A DNA stretch of 59,128 bases from Bacillus sp. J33. GTDB taxonomy: Bacteria; Bacillota; Bacilli; Bacillales; Cytobacillaceae. Both the position numbers and the translations under genes were made by a program. The DNA lies in the NCBI RefSeq assembly GCF_000518885.1, contig NZ_JAEL01000022.1, positions 1 to 59,128 of the forward strand, in the 5' to 3' direction. Under the pieces are notes generated by a model. That model ran no database searches and was not told where the DNA came from. It worked only from the letters and a program-made list of their open reading frames with translations. Of the stretch, positions 25,285-35,116 are shown one piece after another; position 1 is the stretch's first letter; each line of letters opens with the position of its first letter.

Positions 25285-26349
25285 ATGACCAAATCATCAA
25301 TCGTATTTACAGGAGGCGGCTCAGCAGGGCATGTCACCCCAAATATCGCCATTATAAATGAACTTTCAAAAGAAGAATGGGATATTCATTACATAGGTTC
25401 AAAAAAAGGAATAGAAAAAGAACTGATTACTGCCATGCATATACCTTATTACGGGATCAGCAGCGGAAAATTAAGGAGGTACATGGATAAAGAGAATGTG
25501 AAGGACATATTCCGTGTATTAAAAGGAATTCTGGAAGCAAGAGAGCTTCTGGGAAAGATAAAACCGAAACTTGTCTTTTCAAAAGGCGGCTTTGTTTCTG
25601 TTCCGGTTATTATTGCGGCAAATTCCTTAAAAATACCTATATATATACATGAAAGCGACTTGACTCCAGGTTTGGCGAATAAAATCTCACAGCGCTTTGC
25701 TACCAGGATATTTACGTCCTTTGAAGAAGCTGCAAAGCATTTTCCGGCTGATAAAACATCAGCGATCGGTTCGCCAATCAGGAGGGAGATTTTTTCAGGT
25801 GATAAAGAAAGCGGAAGAAAGCTGCTGGGGTTTACAGAAGAAAAACCCATTTTGACTGTAATGGGCGGCAGCCTTGGAGCTAAAAGAATAAACGAAACAA
25901 TAAGGGAAGCTCTAAAGGAGCTTACTTCCACATACCAAGTCGTCCACCTGTGCGGAAAAGGGCAAATAGATAATAGATTAATAAACATTCCGGGCTACCG
26001 GCAATTTGAATATGTCAACGAAGAACTTCCTGATATTCTTGCTGCAACCGATACGATCGTGACAAGGGGAGGCTCCAATGCCATTTTTGAATTCCTGGCT
26101 TTAAAAATACCCATGCTAATCATCCCGCTGTCCAAAAAACAAAGCCGGGGCGATCAGATTTTAAATGCAGAAGCCTTTACAAAAAAAGGATACTCACTGA
26201 TGCTGGAAGAAGAGCATTTAACCAAAAACAGCCTCATTCAATCACTCGAAAAGCTTGAATCAAGCAGAAGCAAAATCAGAAGTGCAATGGGAGCCTCAGC
26301 AATGAGCAACGCCCTTTCAGTCCTGATAAAAGAAATTCAAAAAATATAG
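25285..26349 (+). CDS. murG: MurG-family UDP-GlcNAc transferase (probable second MurG)
   Basis: 354 aa, MurG fold: GGGSAGHVTPNIAI (glycine-rich loop 1), FSKGGFVSVPVIIAA, HESDLTPGLANKI, TVMGGSLGAKRINE (loop 3) and TRGGSNAIFEFLALKIPMLIIPL for the donor site. MurG adds GlcNAc to lipid I to form lipid II. The gene is isolated, not in the mur/fts cluster where MurG normally sits, so it is more likely a paralogue, as known in the B. cereus group. Function could be peptidoglycan or another lipid-linked sugar. Confidence 0.85.
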   Translation: MTKSSIVFTGGGSAGHVTPNIAIINELSKEEWDIHYIGSKKGIEKELITAMHIPYYGISSGKLRRYMDKENVKDIFRVLKGILEARELLGKIKPKLVFSKGGFVSVPVIIAANSLKIPIYIHESDLTPGLANKISQRFATRIFTSFEEAAKHFPADKTSAIGSPIRREIFSGDKESGRKLLGFTEEKPILTVMGGSLGAKRINETIREALKELTSTYQVVHLCGKGQIDNRLINIPGYRQFEYVNEELPDILAATDTIVTRGGSNAIFEFLALKIPMLIIPLSKKQSRGDQILNAEAFTKKGYSLMLEEEHLTKNSLIQSLEKLESSRSKIRSAMGASAMSNALSVLIKEIQKI

Positions 26350-26507
26350 ACTAATACCAAAGAGATAAGCAAGCTTGAACGGGAGATTCCTAATGACTTT
26401 TCTGTAACAGAAGACCATACTTGATCATTCATTAATGGATGAAATTAACATCAAGCTTCCTAAAAAAATAGTTTAAAGCAGCATATTGGACTGAAAGGGA
26501 TGATTAA

Positions 26508-26942
26508 ATGTCTTACCAGGAGAATTGTCCATTTTGCAATCCTCAACATGATCGGCATCAGCATATCATTTTTGAGAACGAAACATGTTATTTCCTGCAG
26601 CATGACAAAGAACAGGATGTATTGGAGGGGAGCGGAGTTATTGTACCGAAAGCCCACCAAAGAGATGCCTTTCACTTAACACCTGAAGAATGGAACGATA
26701 CATATGAACTATTGCAAAGAGCGAGAGAATATCTAGATCTCACATTTTCTCCCAACGGCTATACTTTAGGATGGAATGCAGGTGAAGCATCGAATCAAAG
26801 TATTCTTCATTGCCATCTGCATATCATACCGAGATATAATGATGAGCCGTATGCTGGTAAAGGGTTAAGACACTGGATAAAGCAGCCAGAGAACAAAAGA
26901 AAATGTAATAAAATAAGTCGGGAAGAAACACACAGCGGATAA
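26508..26942 (+). CDS. HIT-family protein
   Basis: 144 aa histidine-triad protein. The active-site HCHLHIIPRY (His-x-His-x-His) is near residue 105; an N-terminal CPFC and later His may bind zinc as in Hit-type hydrolases. HIT enzymes hydrolyse or transfer nucleotides from nucleoside phosphates. Start ATG behind CTGAAAGGGATGATTAA; terminator overlaps the stop. Confidence 0.85.
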   Translation: MSYQENCPFCNPQHDRHQHIIFENETCYFLQHDKEQDVLEGSGVIVPKAHQRDAFHLTPEEWNDTYELLQRAREYLDLTFSPNGYTLGWNAGEASNQSILHCHLHIIPRYNDEPYAGKGLRHWIKQPENKRKCNKISREETHSG

Positions 26943-26958
26943 ATCTGTGTGTTTTTTT
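26926..26958 (+). terminator. Terminator of the HIT gene
   Basis: AAACACACAG ... CTGTGTGTTT followed by TTTT; the stop codon is in the loop. Confidence 0.85.
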
Positions 26959-27007
26959 GCTCAAATCGTTTAAATGTTTTAATTAAACAAGGTGAGGATT
27001 GAACATA

Positions 27008-27868
27008 ATGGAGAAAAAATATGCACTCATTACTGGCTGTTCAAGCGGCTTTGGAGCCTTAATGGCTATTGAATTAGCCAAAAACAGCTTTCATGTCTTA
27101 GCTACAATGAGAAGTACAAATAAAGCAGATTTATTAATGGAACTGGCTAACAGGGAAGGGGTGCAGAGTCATCTATCCATTCATGAATTGGATGTAACTT
27201 CTTCCCATTCAATAGAAAACCTGAAAGGTTTGCTGCAGCAGCTGCCTTCGGTCGATGTACTGATTAACAATGCAGGCTATGCTGGTGCAGGGTTTGCTGA
27301 GGAAGTTCCGCTGGATGAATACAGAGCCCAATTCGAAACAAATGTATTTGGAACGATTGCTGTAACCCAGGCGGTTCTGCCGTTTATGCGTGCACAAAGA
27401 AAAGGAACGATCATCAATATGAGTTCCATCAGCGGCAGGGCAGGGTTTCCAGGATTGTCTCCATATGCAGCCTCCAAATTCGCAATAGAAGGCTGGAGCG
27501 AATCGTTAAGGCTCGAAATGAAACCGTTTGGCGTTCATGTAGCCATGCTGGAACCTGGTTCATTTAAAACAAGTATTTGGTCAACCGGAAAAAAGATAAC
27601 GGAAAAATCATTAAGAAAAGACTCGCCATATTATGTGTACATGACAAAGATTCAGGATTATCTTGATAAAAGCGAGCCAAATTATGAAGATCCAATTATT
27701 GTGGCAAAAAAAGCAGTCAGCATCGCCTTGAAGAAAAAGCCAACATTAAGATATCCAGTCGGAAAAGGGGTTAAAACGAGAATCAGCTTAAAAAATTTAT
27801 TGAGCTGGAAAAGCTGGGAAAACATCATTTTAAAAAAATTATACAAAAACTATTTTATAAACAAGTAA
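27008..27868 (+). CDS. Short-chain dehydrogenase/reductase
   Basis: 286 aa classical SDR: cofactor loop TGCSSGFGALMA (residues 9-20), NNAGYAGAG, catalytic Ser in INMSSISGRAGF and YAASK for Tyr/Lys. The long C-terminus (about 90 residues past the core) and the absence of an acidic residue after the second strand (ATMRSTNK) suggest NADP preference. Substrate unknown. ATG 27008 has GTGAGG 10 bp upstream. Its 3' end overlaps the convergent gene by 19 bp. Confidence 0.88.
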   Translation: MEKKYALITGCSSGFGALMAIELAKNSFHVLATMRSTNKADLLMELANREGVQSHLSIHELDVTSSHSIENLKGLLQQLPSVDVLINNAGYAGAGFAEEVPLDEYRAQFETNVFGTIAVTQAVLPFMRAQRKGTIINMSSISGRAGFPGLSPYAASKFAIEGWSESLRLEMKPFGVHVAMLEPGSFKTSIWSTGKKITEKSLRKDSPYYVYMTKIQDYLDKSEPNYEDPIIVAKKAVSIALKKKPTLRYPVGKGVKTRISLKNLLSWKSWENIILKKLYKNYFINK

Positions 27869-28182
27869 CCTGTAATGATTAGGCCCAATAAGAAAAAGGC
27901 AAAAGTTCCTGCAAGAAATGGATTCAAATGGATAAAAAAATTTGCCCGCTCTTCTTCATTCATATGTGTCACCATATTCAGCTTTGAATCGGCAATCACA
28001 TTATTGGTCCACGCGTCACCCTGGGAAAAGCCAAACAAGCTCAGAGCGAAAAGGACAAAGCTGCTGTAGGCAATTGTATCAAGAAGAGGGAAGTGAAAAA
28101 AATAAGAAACTCCTCCTGCTAAAATGGCTTCAAATAGCAAGAATGTCATGCTCCATAGCAAAAACTTTTTTTGTCTAGACAT
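27850..28182 (-). CDS. Small membrane protein of unknown function
   Basis: 110 aa with helices at about residues 8-28, 34-52 and 88-108, and a soluble loop containing SQGDAWTNNVIADSKLN. Start ATG behind AAGGAGGCCCAGA. The stop lies within the end of the SDR gene on the other strand. No family recognised. Confidence 0.7.
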   Translation of the reverse strand: MSRQKKFLLWSMTFLLFEAILAGGVSYFFHFPLLDTIAYSSFVLFALSLFGFSQGDAWTNNVIADSKLNMVTHMNEEERANFFIHLNPFLAGTFAFFLLGLIITGYLFIK

Positions 28183-28349
28183 TCTGGGCCTCCTTATTAT
28201 TAGCTTTACTAATTAAACGGATGAACAGATTAAAAGTTTCAAAATTTTCCTTTTTTTATTCTCTTTTCTGAAGTTCCTATTCCCCTGATTAAATTTCAAA
28301 TATCAAGAGAAAATAAAAAAACTACCAATAATCATCAGGGGGAGATGGA

Positions 28350-29489
28350 ATGAAAAATGGGAAGAAATCATTAATCATATTACTTTCACTCATGACCCTG
28401 CTGTTTGTCTGGAATCAAACGAAAGCGCAAGTATCCGGGCCATCAACCATCCATTTGCGGTTAATGGAAACAACCGATTTGCATGGGAATATGATTGGAT
28501 ATGATTATAAAGATCAAAAAAAGACAGTCGAATTTGGGCTTTCCAGAACGGCAACCCTGATAAAACAGGCGAGGGAAGAGGTCGCCAATTCACTGCTTTT
28601 TGATAATGGGGATATATTGGAAGGAAATGCACTGGATGAATATGCGTATAGGAGCCATCCGCTGGACCTTGCAAATGTCCACCCGGTCTTTAAAGCAATG
28701 AACACTCTGCTTTACGATGCAGCTACAGTAGGCAACCATGAATTTAACTATGGGATTGATTTTATGGAGGAAAGTTTAAGGGGAGCAAACTTTCCCTACA
28801 TAAATGCCAATATATATGTGGAAGACAGAAATCAATTTGAAGAAGATGACCTCAATTATTTCAATCCATACACCATCCTTGAAAAGGAAGTGACAGATAC
28901 GGCTGGGGAGAAACACAAGCTGAACATAGGGGTGATCGGCTTCATAACTCCCATTGTCGCAGAGTGGAATAAGGAATATTTTCGAGGCAACCTTAAAGTG
29001 AAAAATATTAAAGAAACGGCTGAGCACTTCATACCGATAATGAAAAGCAAGGGAGCGGATATCATTGTGGCACTTGCTCATACTGGTCTGCAATCAGATA
29101 AGGGATTGGATGAGAAGAAAGGCAACTCTGTATATGCGCTTAGCAAGGTGAAAGGAATTGATGCCATCCTTTTTGGCCATAGCCACAGTGTTTTTCCTGT
29201 CAGGGATGAATTGCAGGAAGTTCCTGGGATTGACTTGAAATCGGGTACTATAAATGGAACGGCTGCGGTCCAGGCGGGATATTGGGGCAATCACCTTGGA
29301 CTCATTGACTTAAAAATTGTTAAACAGAATGGAGAATTTAAGGTCAAAAGCAGCATCTCTTCCATTAGGCCAGTCTATCGGACCATCAATAAAAAAAGCA
29401 GGCCAGCCATTCCCCCAGACCCGATTATTGAACAAATTATTAGAAATGCCCATAAAGAAACATTGGAATTATTGAGAAATAAAAAATAG
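28350..29489 (+). CDS. Secreted metallophosphoesterase, N-terminal module of YfkN/CpdB type
   Basis: 379 aa with a signal peptide (residues 6-26). The calcineurin-like metal sites of 5'-nucleotidase/cyclic phosphodiesterase proteins are present: Asp43/His45 (TTDLHGN), FDNGD, VGNHEFNYG, ALAHTG and FGHSHSVFP. The sequence TDLHGNMIGYDY is typical of 2',3'-cyclic-nucleotide 2'-phosphodiesterase. The usual C-terminal substrate-binding domain (5_nucleotid_C) is absent and a terminator follows at once, so this is a one-domain version. Likely acts outside the membrane on nucleotides. Confidence 0.85.
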   Translation: MKNGKKSLIILLSLMTLLFVWNQTKAQVSGPSTIHLRLMETTDLHGNMIGYDYKDQKKTVEFGLSRTATLIKQAREEVANSLLFDNGDILEGNALDEYAYRSHPLDLANVHPVFKAMNTLLYDAATVGNHEFNYGIDFMEESLRGANFPYINANIYVEDRNQFEEDDLNYFNPYTILEKEVTDTAGEKHKLNIGVIGFITPIVAEWNKEYFRGNLKVKNIKETAEHFIPIMKSKGADIIVALAHTGLQSDKGLDEKKGNSVYALSKVKGIDAILFGHSHSVFPVRDELQEVPGIDLKSGTINGTAAVQAGYWGNHLGLIDLKIVKQNGEFKVKSSISSIRPVYRTINKKSRPAIPPDPIIEQIIRNAHKETLELLRNKK

Positions 29490-29518
29490 CCCCTTTCGTG
29501 AAACGAAGGGGCTTTTCC
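29488..29518. terminator. Terminator shared by convergent genes
   Basis: AGCCCCTTTCGT ... ACGAAGGGGCT followed by TTTTCC; lies between the phosphoesterase and the M14 carboxypeptidase. Confidence 0.8.
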
Positions 29519-29520
29519 AA

Positions 29521-30843
29521 TTAAAAATCTTTCTCTGTATCTCTTGTAGATGGGTCTGATATTCTGTTTGCAGATTCTGGGATCGCGTCATACACAGCAG
29601 GATCTACTTCATTGATTGATCCATCTGCCAGTGCATTGAATAAATCGTAAAGAGGAGCCTTGACTGTTTCTTTCAGCATACCAGCCTGTTTTTGGCCTAA
29701 AGTCTGGCTTTGGCCTTTAATTTCCATCAGCATAATGGCTGCATCATTTAATGCAAAGGCACCAAGTGCAGTACCTGGAAGATTGACATCAGGATATTTC
29801 TGGACTGCTCCATAATGAGAGAATCCCCTTTGCAATGTCTCGGAAGCAAGGGCATTTATCTGTTTGCCCAATTTAAGAACATCTTCGTCAACTTCATAGT
29901 GTTCTCCTGTAAATGGATCTGTATATGGGTCTGCCACTACTGCAGCCAGCTGCATCGGTACAGAGCGATTATCTTCATCGGAGACCGCATTGAATCCGCG
30001 GTGATGGACATCAACAAACACATCAGGCTTTAATTCCTGGAAGACGCTTGTTACTGTTCTTGCTTCAGCTGTTACATAAAATCCGCCGAAGTTACTATTA
30101 TTAGTGGTTCTATCATTTAGAAAAGCGGCTACTTCTTCTTTATCCTGGTCTTCAACTCTAAAATTCAAATTCGGATTGTAGTCGCGATTTTGGTCGTATC
30201 CCGGAATTCCGTAAACGATACGCCCATTATTATTCTGAGCTCTTTCGCTTCCATCGCTGTTATAGTACCATGGAGCATTAGTTCCTTCCGGAAGGTCAAT
30301 GTTCTCCGGCAGCCAGGTTTGATGAGTATACCTTGTTGGATACCATTTTCCTTCATACTGGTTGTCTGCCCCCTCAGGATTGATGCGAGGCATAATCCAA
30401 ATAGACACCTTGTCCAGCATATCATTTACCTCTTTCGATCCGGAAGATAATTTTTGAATGATATCAATAGCAGCTTCTGTACCGATTTGTTCGTTCCCAT
30501 GAATTTGCGTCGTGATAAGTACCCGTTTTTTATTGGGATCGGCATCACCGAATTTCACAACATATAATGGCTCGCCTTTATCCTCTTCAGTTTGGTAGCC
30601 ATCAGGAGACTGGTTGGAGTAGCCGGCAATTTCCAGCTTCATTTTGCCTTTAGATGAGGCTTCAAGCTTTTGAAGTTTCTGGTACAGCTCTTCATTTGAC
30701 ATATAGCTGGATAAAGAAATATTTTGTTCATTTTCAATGTAAGGTCCATTCGGGTTTGATTGCGGGTCTGCAAAGACAGTTGATGATGAGATCATTGTAA
30801 GTGCCAGTGCTGCAGGAATTACTGCTTTAGAAATTTTCTTCAT
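29521..30843 (-). CDS. Secreted M14-family zinc carboxypeptidase
   Basis: 440 aa with an N-terminal signal peptide (ALTMISSSTVFA). Zinc ligands His115/Glu118 are in QIHGNEQIGTE, the third His in FVDVHHRGF, and the catalytic Glu in MLMEIKGQSQ. The region between carries PRINPEGAD and DQNRDYNPN, both typical of M14. Probably cleaves C-terminal residues from peptides or cell-wall peptides outside the cell. ATG start with TAGGAGGATG. A second, larger M14 enzyme is encoded at 44102. Confidence 0.9.
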   Translation of the reverse strand: MKKISKAVIPAALALTMISSSTVFADPQSNPNGPYIENEQNISLSSYMSNEELYQKLQKLEASSKGKMKLEIAGYSNQSPDGYQTEEDKGEPLYVVKFGDADPNKKRVLITTQIHGNEQIGTEAAIDIIQKLSSGSKEVNDMLDKVSIWIMPRINPEGADNQYEGKWYPTRYTHQTWLPENIDLPEGTNAPWYYNSDGSERAQNNNGRIVYGIPGYDQNRDYNPNLNFRVEDQDKEEVAAFLNDRTTNNSNFGGFYVTAEARTVTSVFQELKPDVFVDVHHRGFNAVSDEDNRSVPMQLAAVVADPYTDPFTGEHYEVDEDVLKLGKQINALASETLQRGFSHYGAVQKYPDVNLPGTALGAFALNDAAIMLMEIKGQSQTLGQKQAGMLKETVKAPLYDLFNALADGSINEVDPAVYDAIPESANRISDPSTRDTEKDF

Positions 30844-31048
30844 TCTACATCCTCCTAAATTTTAAATTTAATATGTACACCGAAAATTTCGTGTTGCTCA
30901 ATAAATAGTTTAATAGATGAAAGGGTTAAAGTTAACTGAAAATATTTTATTTTAAAAAAAAACGATTCAAAAGATATAGAAGAGAAAGGTTTTATCTATG
31001 TAAAAGGAACCGGATCTTATAGGATATTATTACCAAGATAGCCGATGC

Positions 31049-31082
31049 AAAAAAGGCGCCCGGACTTCTGGACGCCTTTTCC
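31049..31082 (-). terminator. Terminator of the pxp/ycs operon
   Basis: AAAAAGGCGCCCGGAC...CTGGACGCCTTTTCC hairpin directly behind the ycsI stop. Confidence 0.8.
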
Positions 31083-31891
31083 TTAAGAAATTGCAAATTC
31101 TTCGTTTTTTAAGTCTGTAATAAACATATGGCCAGGGGAGTGAGTAATCATGATTTCCGGTTTCACATGCATGGCGACTGCCTGAGGTGTAACTCCGCAT
31201 GCCCAAAAAACAGGGACCTCACTTTCTTTAATGGTGACAGTATCTCCAAAATCAGGCTGATTGATATCTTTTATCCCGATGGCTTCCGGATTGCCAATAT
31301 GAACTGGTGCGCCATGGACGGAAGGGAAGCGGCTTGTCACCTGTACCGCTCTGATCGCATCCTTTTCTGACATCGGCCTCATGCTGACAACCATCGGCCC
31401 CTCAAATCGGCCTGATTTCACAGATTCTATATTGGTTTTATACATGGGTACGTTACGATTTTCCTCAATATGCCGAATGGGAATATGATGATTAAGCAAT
31501 GCTTCCTCAAAGGTAAAACTGCACCCAGAAGAAATCCAACTAAATCATCTCGCCAATAAGAGCTGATGTCTGTTAGCTCTTCAGCCAGTTCACCGTTTCG
31601 GTAAATCCTGTACTTTGGGATATCCGTCCGAAGGTCAGCATCTGGAGCTGACAAAGGGGGGATAGGCGATCCTGGTTCAGTGACATCAATAATCGGACAT
31701 GATTTAGGATTTCTTTGGCAAAAAAGCAGAAATTCAAAGGCCATTTCCTTTGGAAGTATGGCCAGGTTCGCCTGAATATAGCCATTTGCCATTCCGGCAG
31801 TAGGCTTGTCCCAGGCTTGGCTGCGAATTAATTTACGTGCTTCAGCAGGACTCAACAGAGAAGGAGCATTCATGAAAATTTCCCCTTTCAC
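31083..31891 (-). pseudogene. ycsI: YcsI-family (DUF1445) gene with a frameshift
   Basis: Reads as one DUF1445 protein split over two frames: residues 1 to about 120 (MNAPSLLSPAEARKLIRSQ ... [14 protein letters not shown]) and, from about 31529, a second frame giving [18 protein letters not shown] ... MYKTNI to the end. Restoring one base in the GGGTGC run rejoins them to the expected roughly 260 aa. DUF1445 also forms one domain of mammalian D-glutamate cyclase, which fits an operon for 5-oxoproline metabolism. Last gene of pxpBCA-ycsG-ycsI. Confidence 0.75.
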
Positions 31892-31893
31892 TC

Positions 31894-33084
31894 TTATTTA
31901 AATAGCTGTGGAATGCCATTTATTAAAGAATATACACCCATGTATGACATGGCAATAACGATAACTATACCAAAGAGTGTCATCCAAAGCGGATGCTTAT
32001 AATCGCCGACAATTTTTGTTTTGTATGCTGCAACAAGCATGACACCCAATGCAATCGGCAAAATTAATCCATTTAGTGAACCAACTAATACGAGTATTTT
32101 TACTGGTTTGCCGATGATGACAAATACAAGAGTGGATATAGCGATAAACGCAACAATAAGCCATTTATGGTATTTTTCCAGTGTAGGGCTGAACGTACGG
32201 ATGAACGAAACAGACGTATAAGCTGCGCCAACCACGGATGTAACAGCAGCGGCCCACATAACAACCCCGAAAATTTTATAGCCTATGTTGCCCGCTGCCA
32301 ATTGGAAAACGGAAGCAGGCGGGTTGGAAGGATCAAGTGCAAGCCCCTGGGAAACCACACCCAAAGCAGCTAAGAATAGGAAGATTCGCATAATGGAAGC
32401 GATCCCGATTGCACTAATGGAGCTTTTGGTTACTTCAGGAAGGGCTTCTTTTCCTTTTACACCCGCGTCTATCAAACGATGTCCGCCAGCGAAAGTAATA
32501 TAACCGCCAACTGTTCCGCCTACTAAAGTAATAATAGCTAGAATATCAATTTTATCGGGAACAAAGGTTTTGGCGACAGCTTCGCCAACCGGGGGCTGGG
32601 CCGTGAACATAACATATATGGTAAGGCCAATCATGACAAAGCCTAATATTTGAGTAAAGCGGTCCATCAGTCTTCCAGCTTCTTTTACAATAAAGATTCC
32701 TATTGCCAGAATTCCGCTCAGCAAAGCTCCCATTTCAGGAGAGATGCCGAAAATAACATTGGTTCCCAAACCCGCACCTGCAATATTTCCAATATTAAAA
32801 GCCAAACCGCCCATTACAATCAGGGCAGCCAGGAAATAGCCAAGCCCAGGCAAGATATCGTTTGCAATATCCTGTGCCCGCTTCTCGGAAACCGCAATAA
32901 TCCGCCAAATATTCATTTGTGCTCCAATATCAATAATAATCGATACTAATATAACAAAGCCGAAGCTAGCCAGGAGCGTTTCAGTAAATACAGTTGTTTG
33001 TGTCAGGAACCCGGGCCCGATGGCTGATGTAGCCATCAGGAACGCGGCACCCAGCAAAAGACTTGCATTTGATTGCTTTTTCAC
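31894..33084 (-). CDS. ycsG: NRAMP-family transporter (YcsG-like)
   Basis: 396 aa, about eleven helices. Helix-1-like segment ATSAIGPGFLTQTTVF carries the NRAMP DPG variant lacking the metal-ligand Asp/Asn, as in the YcsG branch linked to 5-oxoprolinase genes; it may therefore carry an organic substrate or another ion instead of Mn2+. GTG start behind GGGGGAAAATGA. Position between pxpA and ycsI as in B. subtilis; it is separated from pxpA by repeat array B. Confidence 0.82.
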   Translation of the reverse strand: MKKQSNASLLLGAAFLMATSAIGPGFLTQTTVFTETLLASFGFVILVSIIIDIGAQMNIWRIIAVSEKRAQDIANDILPGLGYFLAALIVMGGLAFNIGNIAGAGLGTNVIFGISPEMGALLSGILAIGIFIVKEAGRLMDRFTQILGFVMIGLTIYVMFTAQPPVGEAVAKTFVPDKIDILAIITLVGGTVGGYITFAGGHRLIDAGVKGKEALPEVTKSSISAIGIASIMRIFLFLAALGVVSQGLALDPSNPPASVFQLAAGNIGYKIFGVVMWAAAVTSVVGAAYTSVSFIRTFSPTLEKYHKWLIVAFIAISTLVFVIIGKPVKILVLVGSLNGLILPIALGVMLVAAYKTKIVGDYKHPLWMTLFGIVIVIAMSYMGVYSLINGIPQLFK

Positions 33085-33202
33085 TCATTTTCCCCCTGTT
33101 TTGTTTAATTTTAAAGTGTCTCGGATAAAAATTTAAGAAACATGGCCCCAATACCGCCTTTTGTTTGTGAAAAAGGCGATCCAAGGAAATGAAATTTAGG
33201 GT

Positions 33203-33315
33203 TATCGCCAACTTTGCAAAAAATATCATCAACTTTGCCTATATATCGTCAACTAAGCATTTTTATCATCAGCTTTTGCCAAATTTCATCAACTCAGGCC
33301 AAAATATCATCAACT
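33203..33315. repeat. Phased array B: six copies of TATCATCAACT every 20-21 bp
   Basis: Copies at 33203 TATCGCCAACT, 33224 TATCATCAACT, 33244 TATCGTCAACT, 33264 TATCATCAGCT, 33284 TTTCATCAACT, 33305 TATCATCAACT. Steps are 21, 20, 20, 20, 21; the linkers mostly read NNGCC followed by A/T. Same motif, orientation relative to the window, copy number and phasing as array A (19631-19744). It fills the pxpA-ycsG spacer of the minus-strand operon, so it would be transcribed as AGTTGATGATA repeats. Confidence 0.82.
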
Positions 33316-33332
33316 TCCCATAAAGGACTTGT

Positions 33333-34103
33333 TCATCTCAAAAAATCACTAATTTTTGCTACCTTAATCCCTGCATCCTTCAGAGCAGTTGGGATATATT
33401 TAGCAAATTCAAGTGCGCTTTCACCGTCCCCGTGAATGCATATTGTGTTGGCTTCTATAGAAACTTCCGTACCTTGAATAGAAGTCACTTTACCTTCCTT
33501 AACCATTCGGATCACTTGGTTGACCGCAGCAGTATGATCTGTGATGAGCGCATTGCTTTCCCTCCTTGAAGTCAGCGTGCCATCCTCCTGGTATGTGCGG
33601 TCGGAAAAAACTTCATGGGCAGAGCGGAGACCAAGCTTTTTGCCGGCTTTGACTAGTTCACTTCCAGCGAGTCCGAATAAAATTAATTCAGGATCCACTT
33701 TGTAAACTGCCTCGGCAATTGCCTCTGAAAGGGAGGCGCTTTTGGAGGCCATATTAAACAATGCTCCATGAGGCTTCACATGCTGAAGCTGTCCGCCCTC
33801 TGATTTAACAAAAGCATGCAAAGCGCCGATTTGATAAACCACAAGATCATAAGCTTCCTGGGGTGTAATGCTCATTTCCCGCCGGCCAAAGCCTGAAAGG
33901 TCCTGTAAACCAGGATGAACGCCGATGCCAACATTCTTTTTCAAAGCCATCTGTACCGTTTTCCTCATTGTTGCAGGGTCTCCAGCGTGGAAGCCGCACG
34001 CAATATTGGCAGAAGTGATATAATCCAGGATTTCCTCATCCCGTCCCATCTTATATGCTCCAAAGCTTTCACCCATATCACAATTAATATCCACAATATG
34101 CAT
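33333..34103 (-). CDS. pxpA: 5-oxoprolinase subunit A
   Basis: LamB/YcsF family, 256 aa. Seen: [16 protein letters not shown] at the N-terminus, [30 protein letters not shown] and [10 protein letters not shown] with the conserved His/Asp set. With PxpB and PxpC it forms the ATP-dependent prokaryotic 5-oxoprolinase that opens 5-oxoproline to glutamate. ATG 34103 follows AGGAGGAATTTCA; the longer frame to 34163 overlaps pxpC. Third gene of the operon. Confidence 0.93.
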   Translation of the reverse strand: MHIVDINCDMGESFGAYKMGRDEEILDYITSANIACGFHAGDPATMRKTVQMALKKNVGIGVHPGLQDLSGFGRREMSITPQEAYDLVVYQIGALHAFVKSEGGQLQHVKPHGALFNMASKSASLSEAIAEAVYKVDPELILFGLAGSELVKAGKKLGLRSAHEVFSDRTYQEDGTLTSRRESNALITDHTAAVNQVIRMVKEGKVTSIQGTEVSIEANTICIHGDGESALEFAKYIPTALKDAGIKVAKISDFLR

Positions 34104-34114
34104 TGAAATTCCTC

Positions 34115-35116
34115 CTATCTGGTTTTCAAATGTATTCCTTGTTTTAATTCCTTCAGTTTCCATTCCCTGTTGAGATATAACCGCTGAGCCTCTTCATGCG
34201 AAATCTCTGTAAACCTTAAGGTATCACCTGGCTTGGCCTGCGCAAGCAGCGGAAGATCGACATAAGCCACTTGACCGATTTTAGGATAGCCTCCTGTTGT
34301 TTGCCTATCGGCGAGCAAAACGATTGGATTGCCATCCGGCGGAACTTGAATGGATCCGAAATTGACTGCTTCGGAAATTAATTCCGCCGGCTCTTTCAAT
34401 GAAAGGAAAGGGCCCTTTAGCCTGTAACCCATTCTGTCTGACTGGGGAGTTACTTTAAAAGAAGCTTCAAAAAGGCTTGACCGGCTGTCCTTTGAAAATA
34501 ATTCATATTGCCGGCCTTTCACGATCCGGATGACTGTATTGGACTCGAAAGCAGGGATGAGCTCTGCCGTGATAGACCAATCATTCTCTATAAAGGATTC
34601 ATGCTCTAAATGATGAGATAAATAGTCCATCATTTTTCCCGATAATTCTGATGCTGCATCCAATTCAAGCAGGTCCCCAGCTTTTATTGCCCGTCCATTA
34701 TAGCCCCCAATGCCAGCTCGAAGGTAGGTTGATTTGCTTTTCATGACTTCTGGGACGGAAATTCCGCCAGCTACAGCCAAATACGCCCGGCATCCTTGCC
34801 GGCAATGCCCGAATTTGAGTTCACTTCCTTTTTTTACAAAGACCGACCTCCAAGAGCGGACGGGCTTGCCATTTATTTCAGGACTTAAATCCCCGCCGCA
34901 AATTGAGATTAGGGCGTCTTTTTCGAAAGTGACCGTTGGCCCCAGCATCGTTATTTCCAAAGCAGGTTCATTTCCATCGTTTCCTGTCAGCAGATTCGCT
35001 ACTCGATGAGAAAGAGGATCCATGCAACCGCTGGCAATCACTCCAAACTTTTGGAACCCGGTTCTTCCCAAATCCTGTATGCTGGAAAGGAGGCCCGGCT
35101 TTTCAATTTTCAGCAT
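34115..35116 (-). CDS. pxpC: 5-oxoprolinase subunit C (KipA family)
   Basis: 333 aa biotin-dependent-carboxylase-like domain: [61 protein letters not shown] and [14 protein letters not shown] are family hallmarks. Known as KipA in B. subtilis. Its ATG overlaps the pxpB stop (ATGCTGA region), implying coupling. Confidence 0.93.
   Translation of the reverse strand: MLKIEKPGLLSSIQDLGRTGFQKFGVIASGCMDPLSHRVANLLTGNDGNEPALEITMLGPTVTFEKDALISICGGDLSPEINGKPVRSWRSVFVKKGSELKFGHCRQGCRAYLAVAGGISVPEVMKSKSTYLRAGIGGYNGRAIKAGDLLELDAASELSGKMMDYLSHHLEHESFIENDWSITAELIPAFESNTVIRIVKGRQYELFSKDSRSSLFEASFKVTPQSDRMGYRLKGPFLSLKEPAELISEAVNFGSIQVPPDGNPIVLLADRQTTGGYPKIGQVAYVDLPLLAQAKPGDTLRFTEISHEEAQRLYLNREWKLKELKQGIHLKTR

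Noticed and set aside
19631-33315. CRISPR arrays at the TATCATCAACT repeats
   Set aside because: Repeats are 11 bp with 9-10-bp linkers, degenerate, not palindromic, and no cas genes are present.
34375-34393. Additional TTCGGAA-N5 dyad inside pxpC
   Set aside because: Only one half-site is perfect (second TTCCGCC); one such match in 59 kb is not significant.
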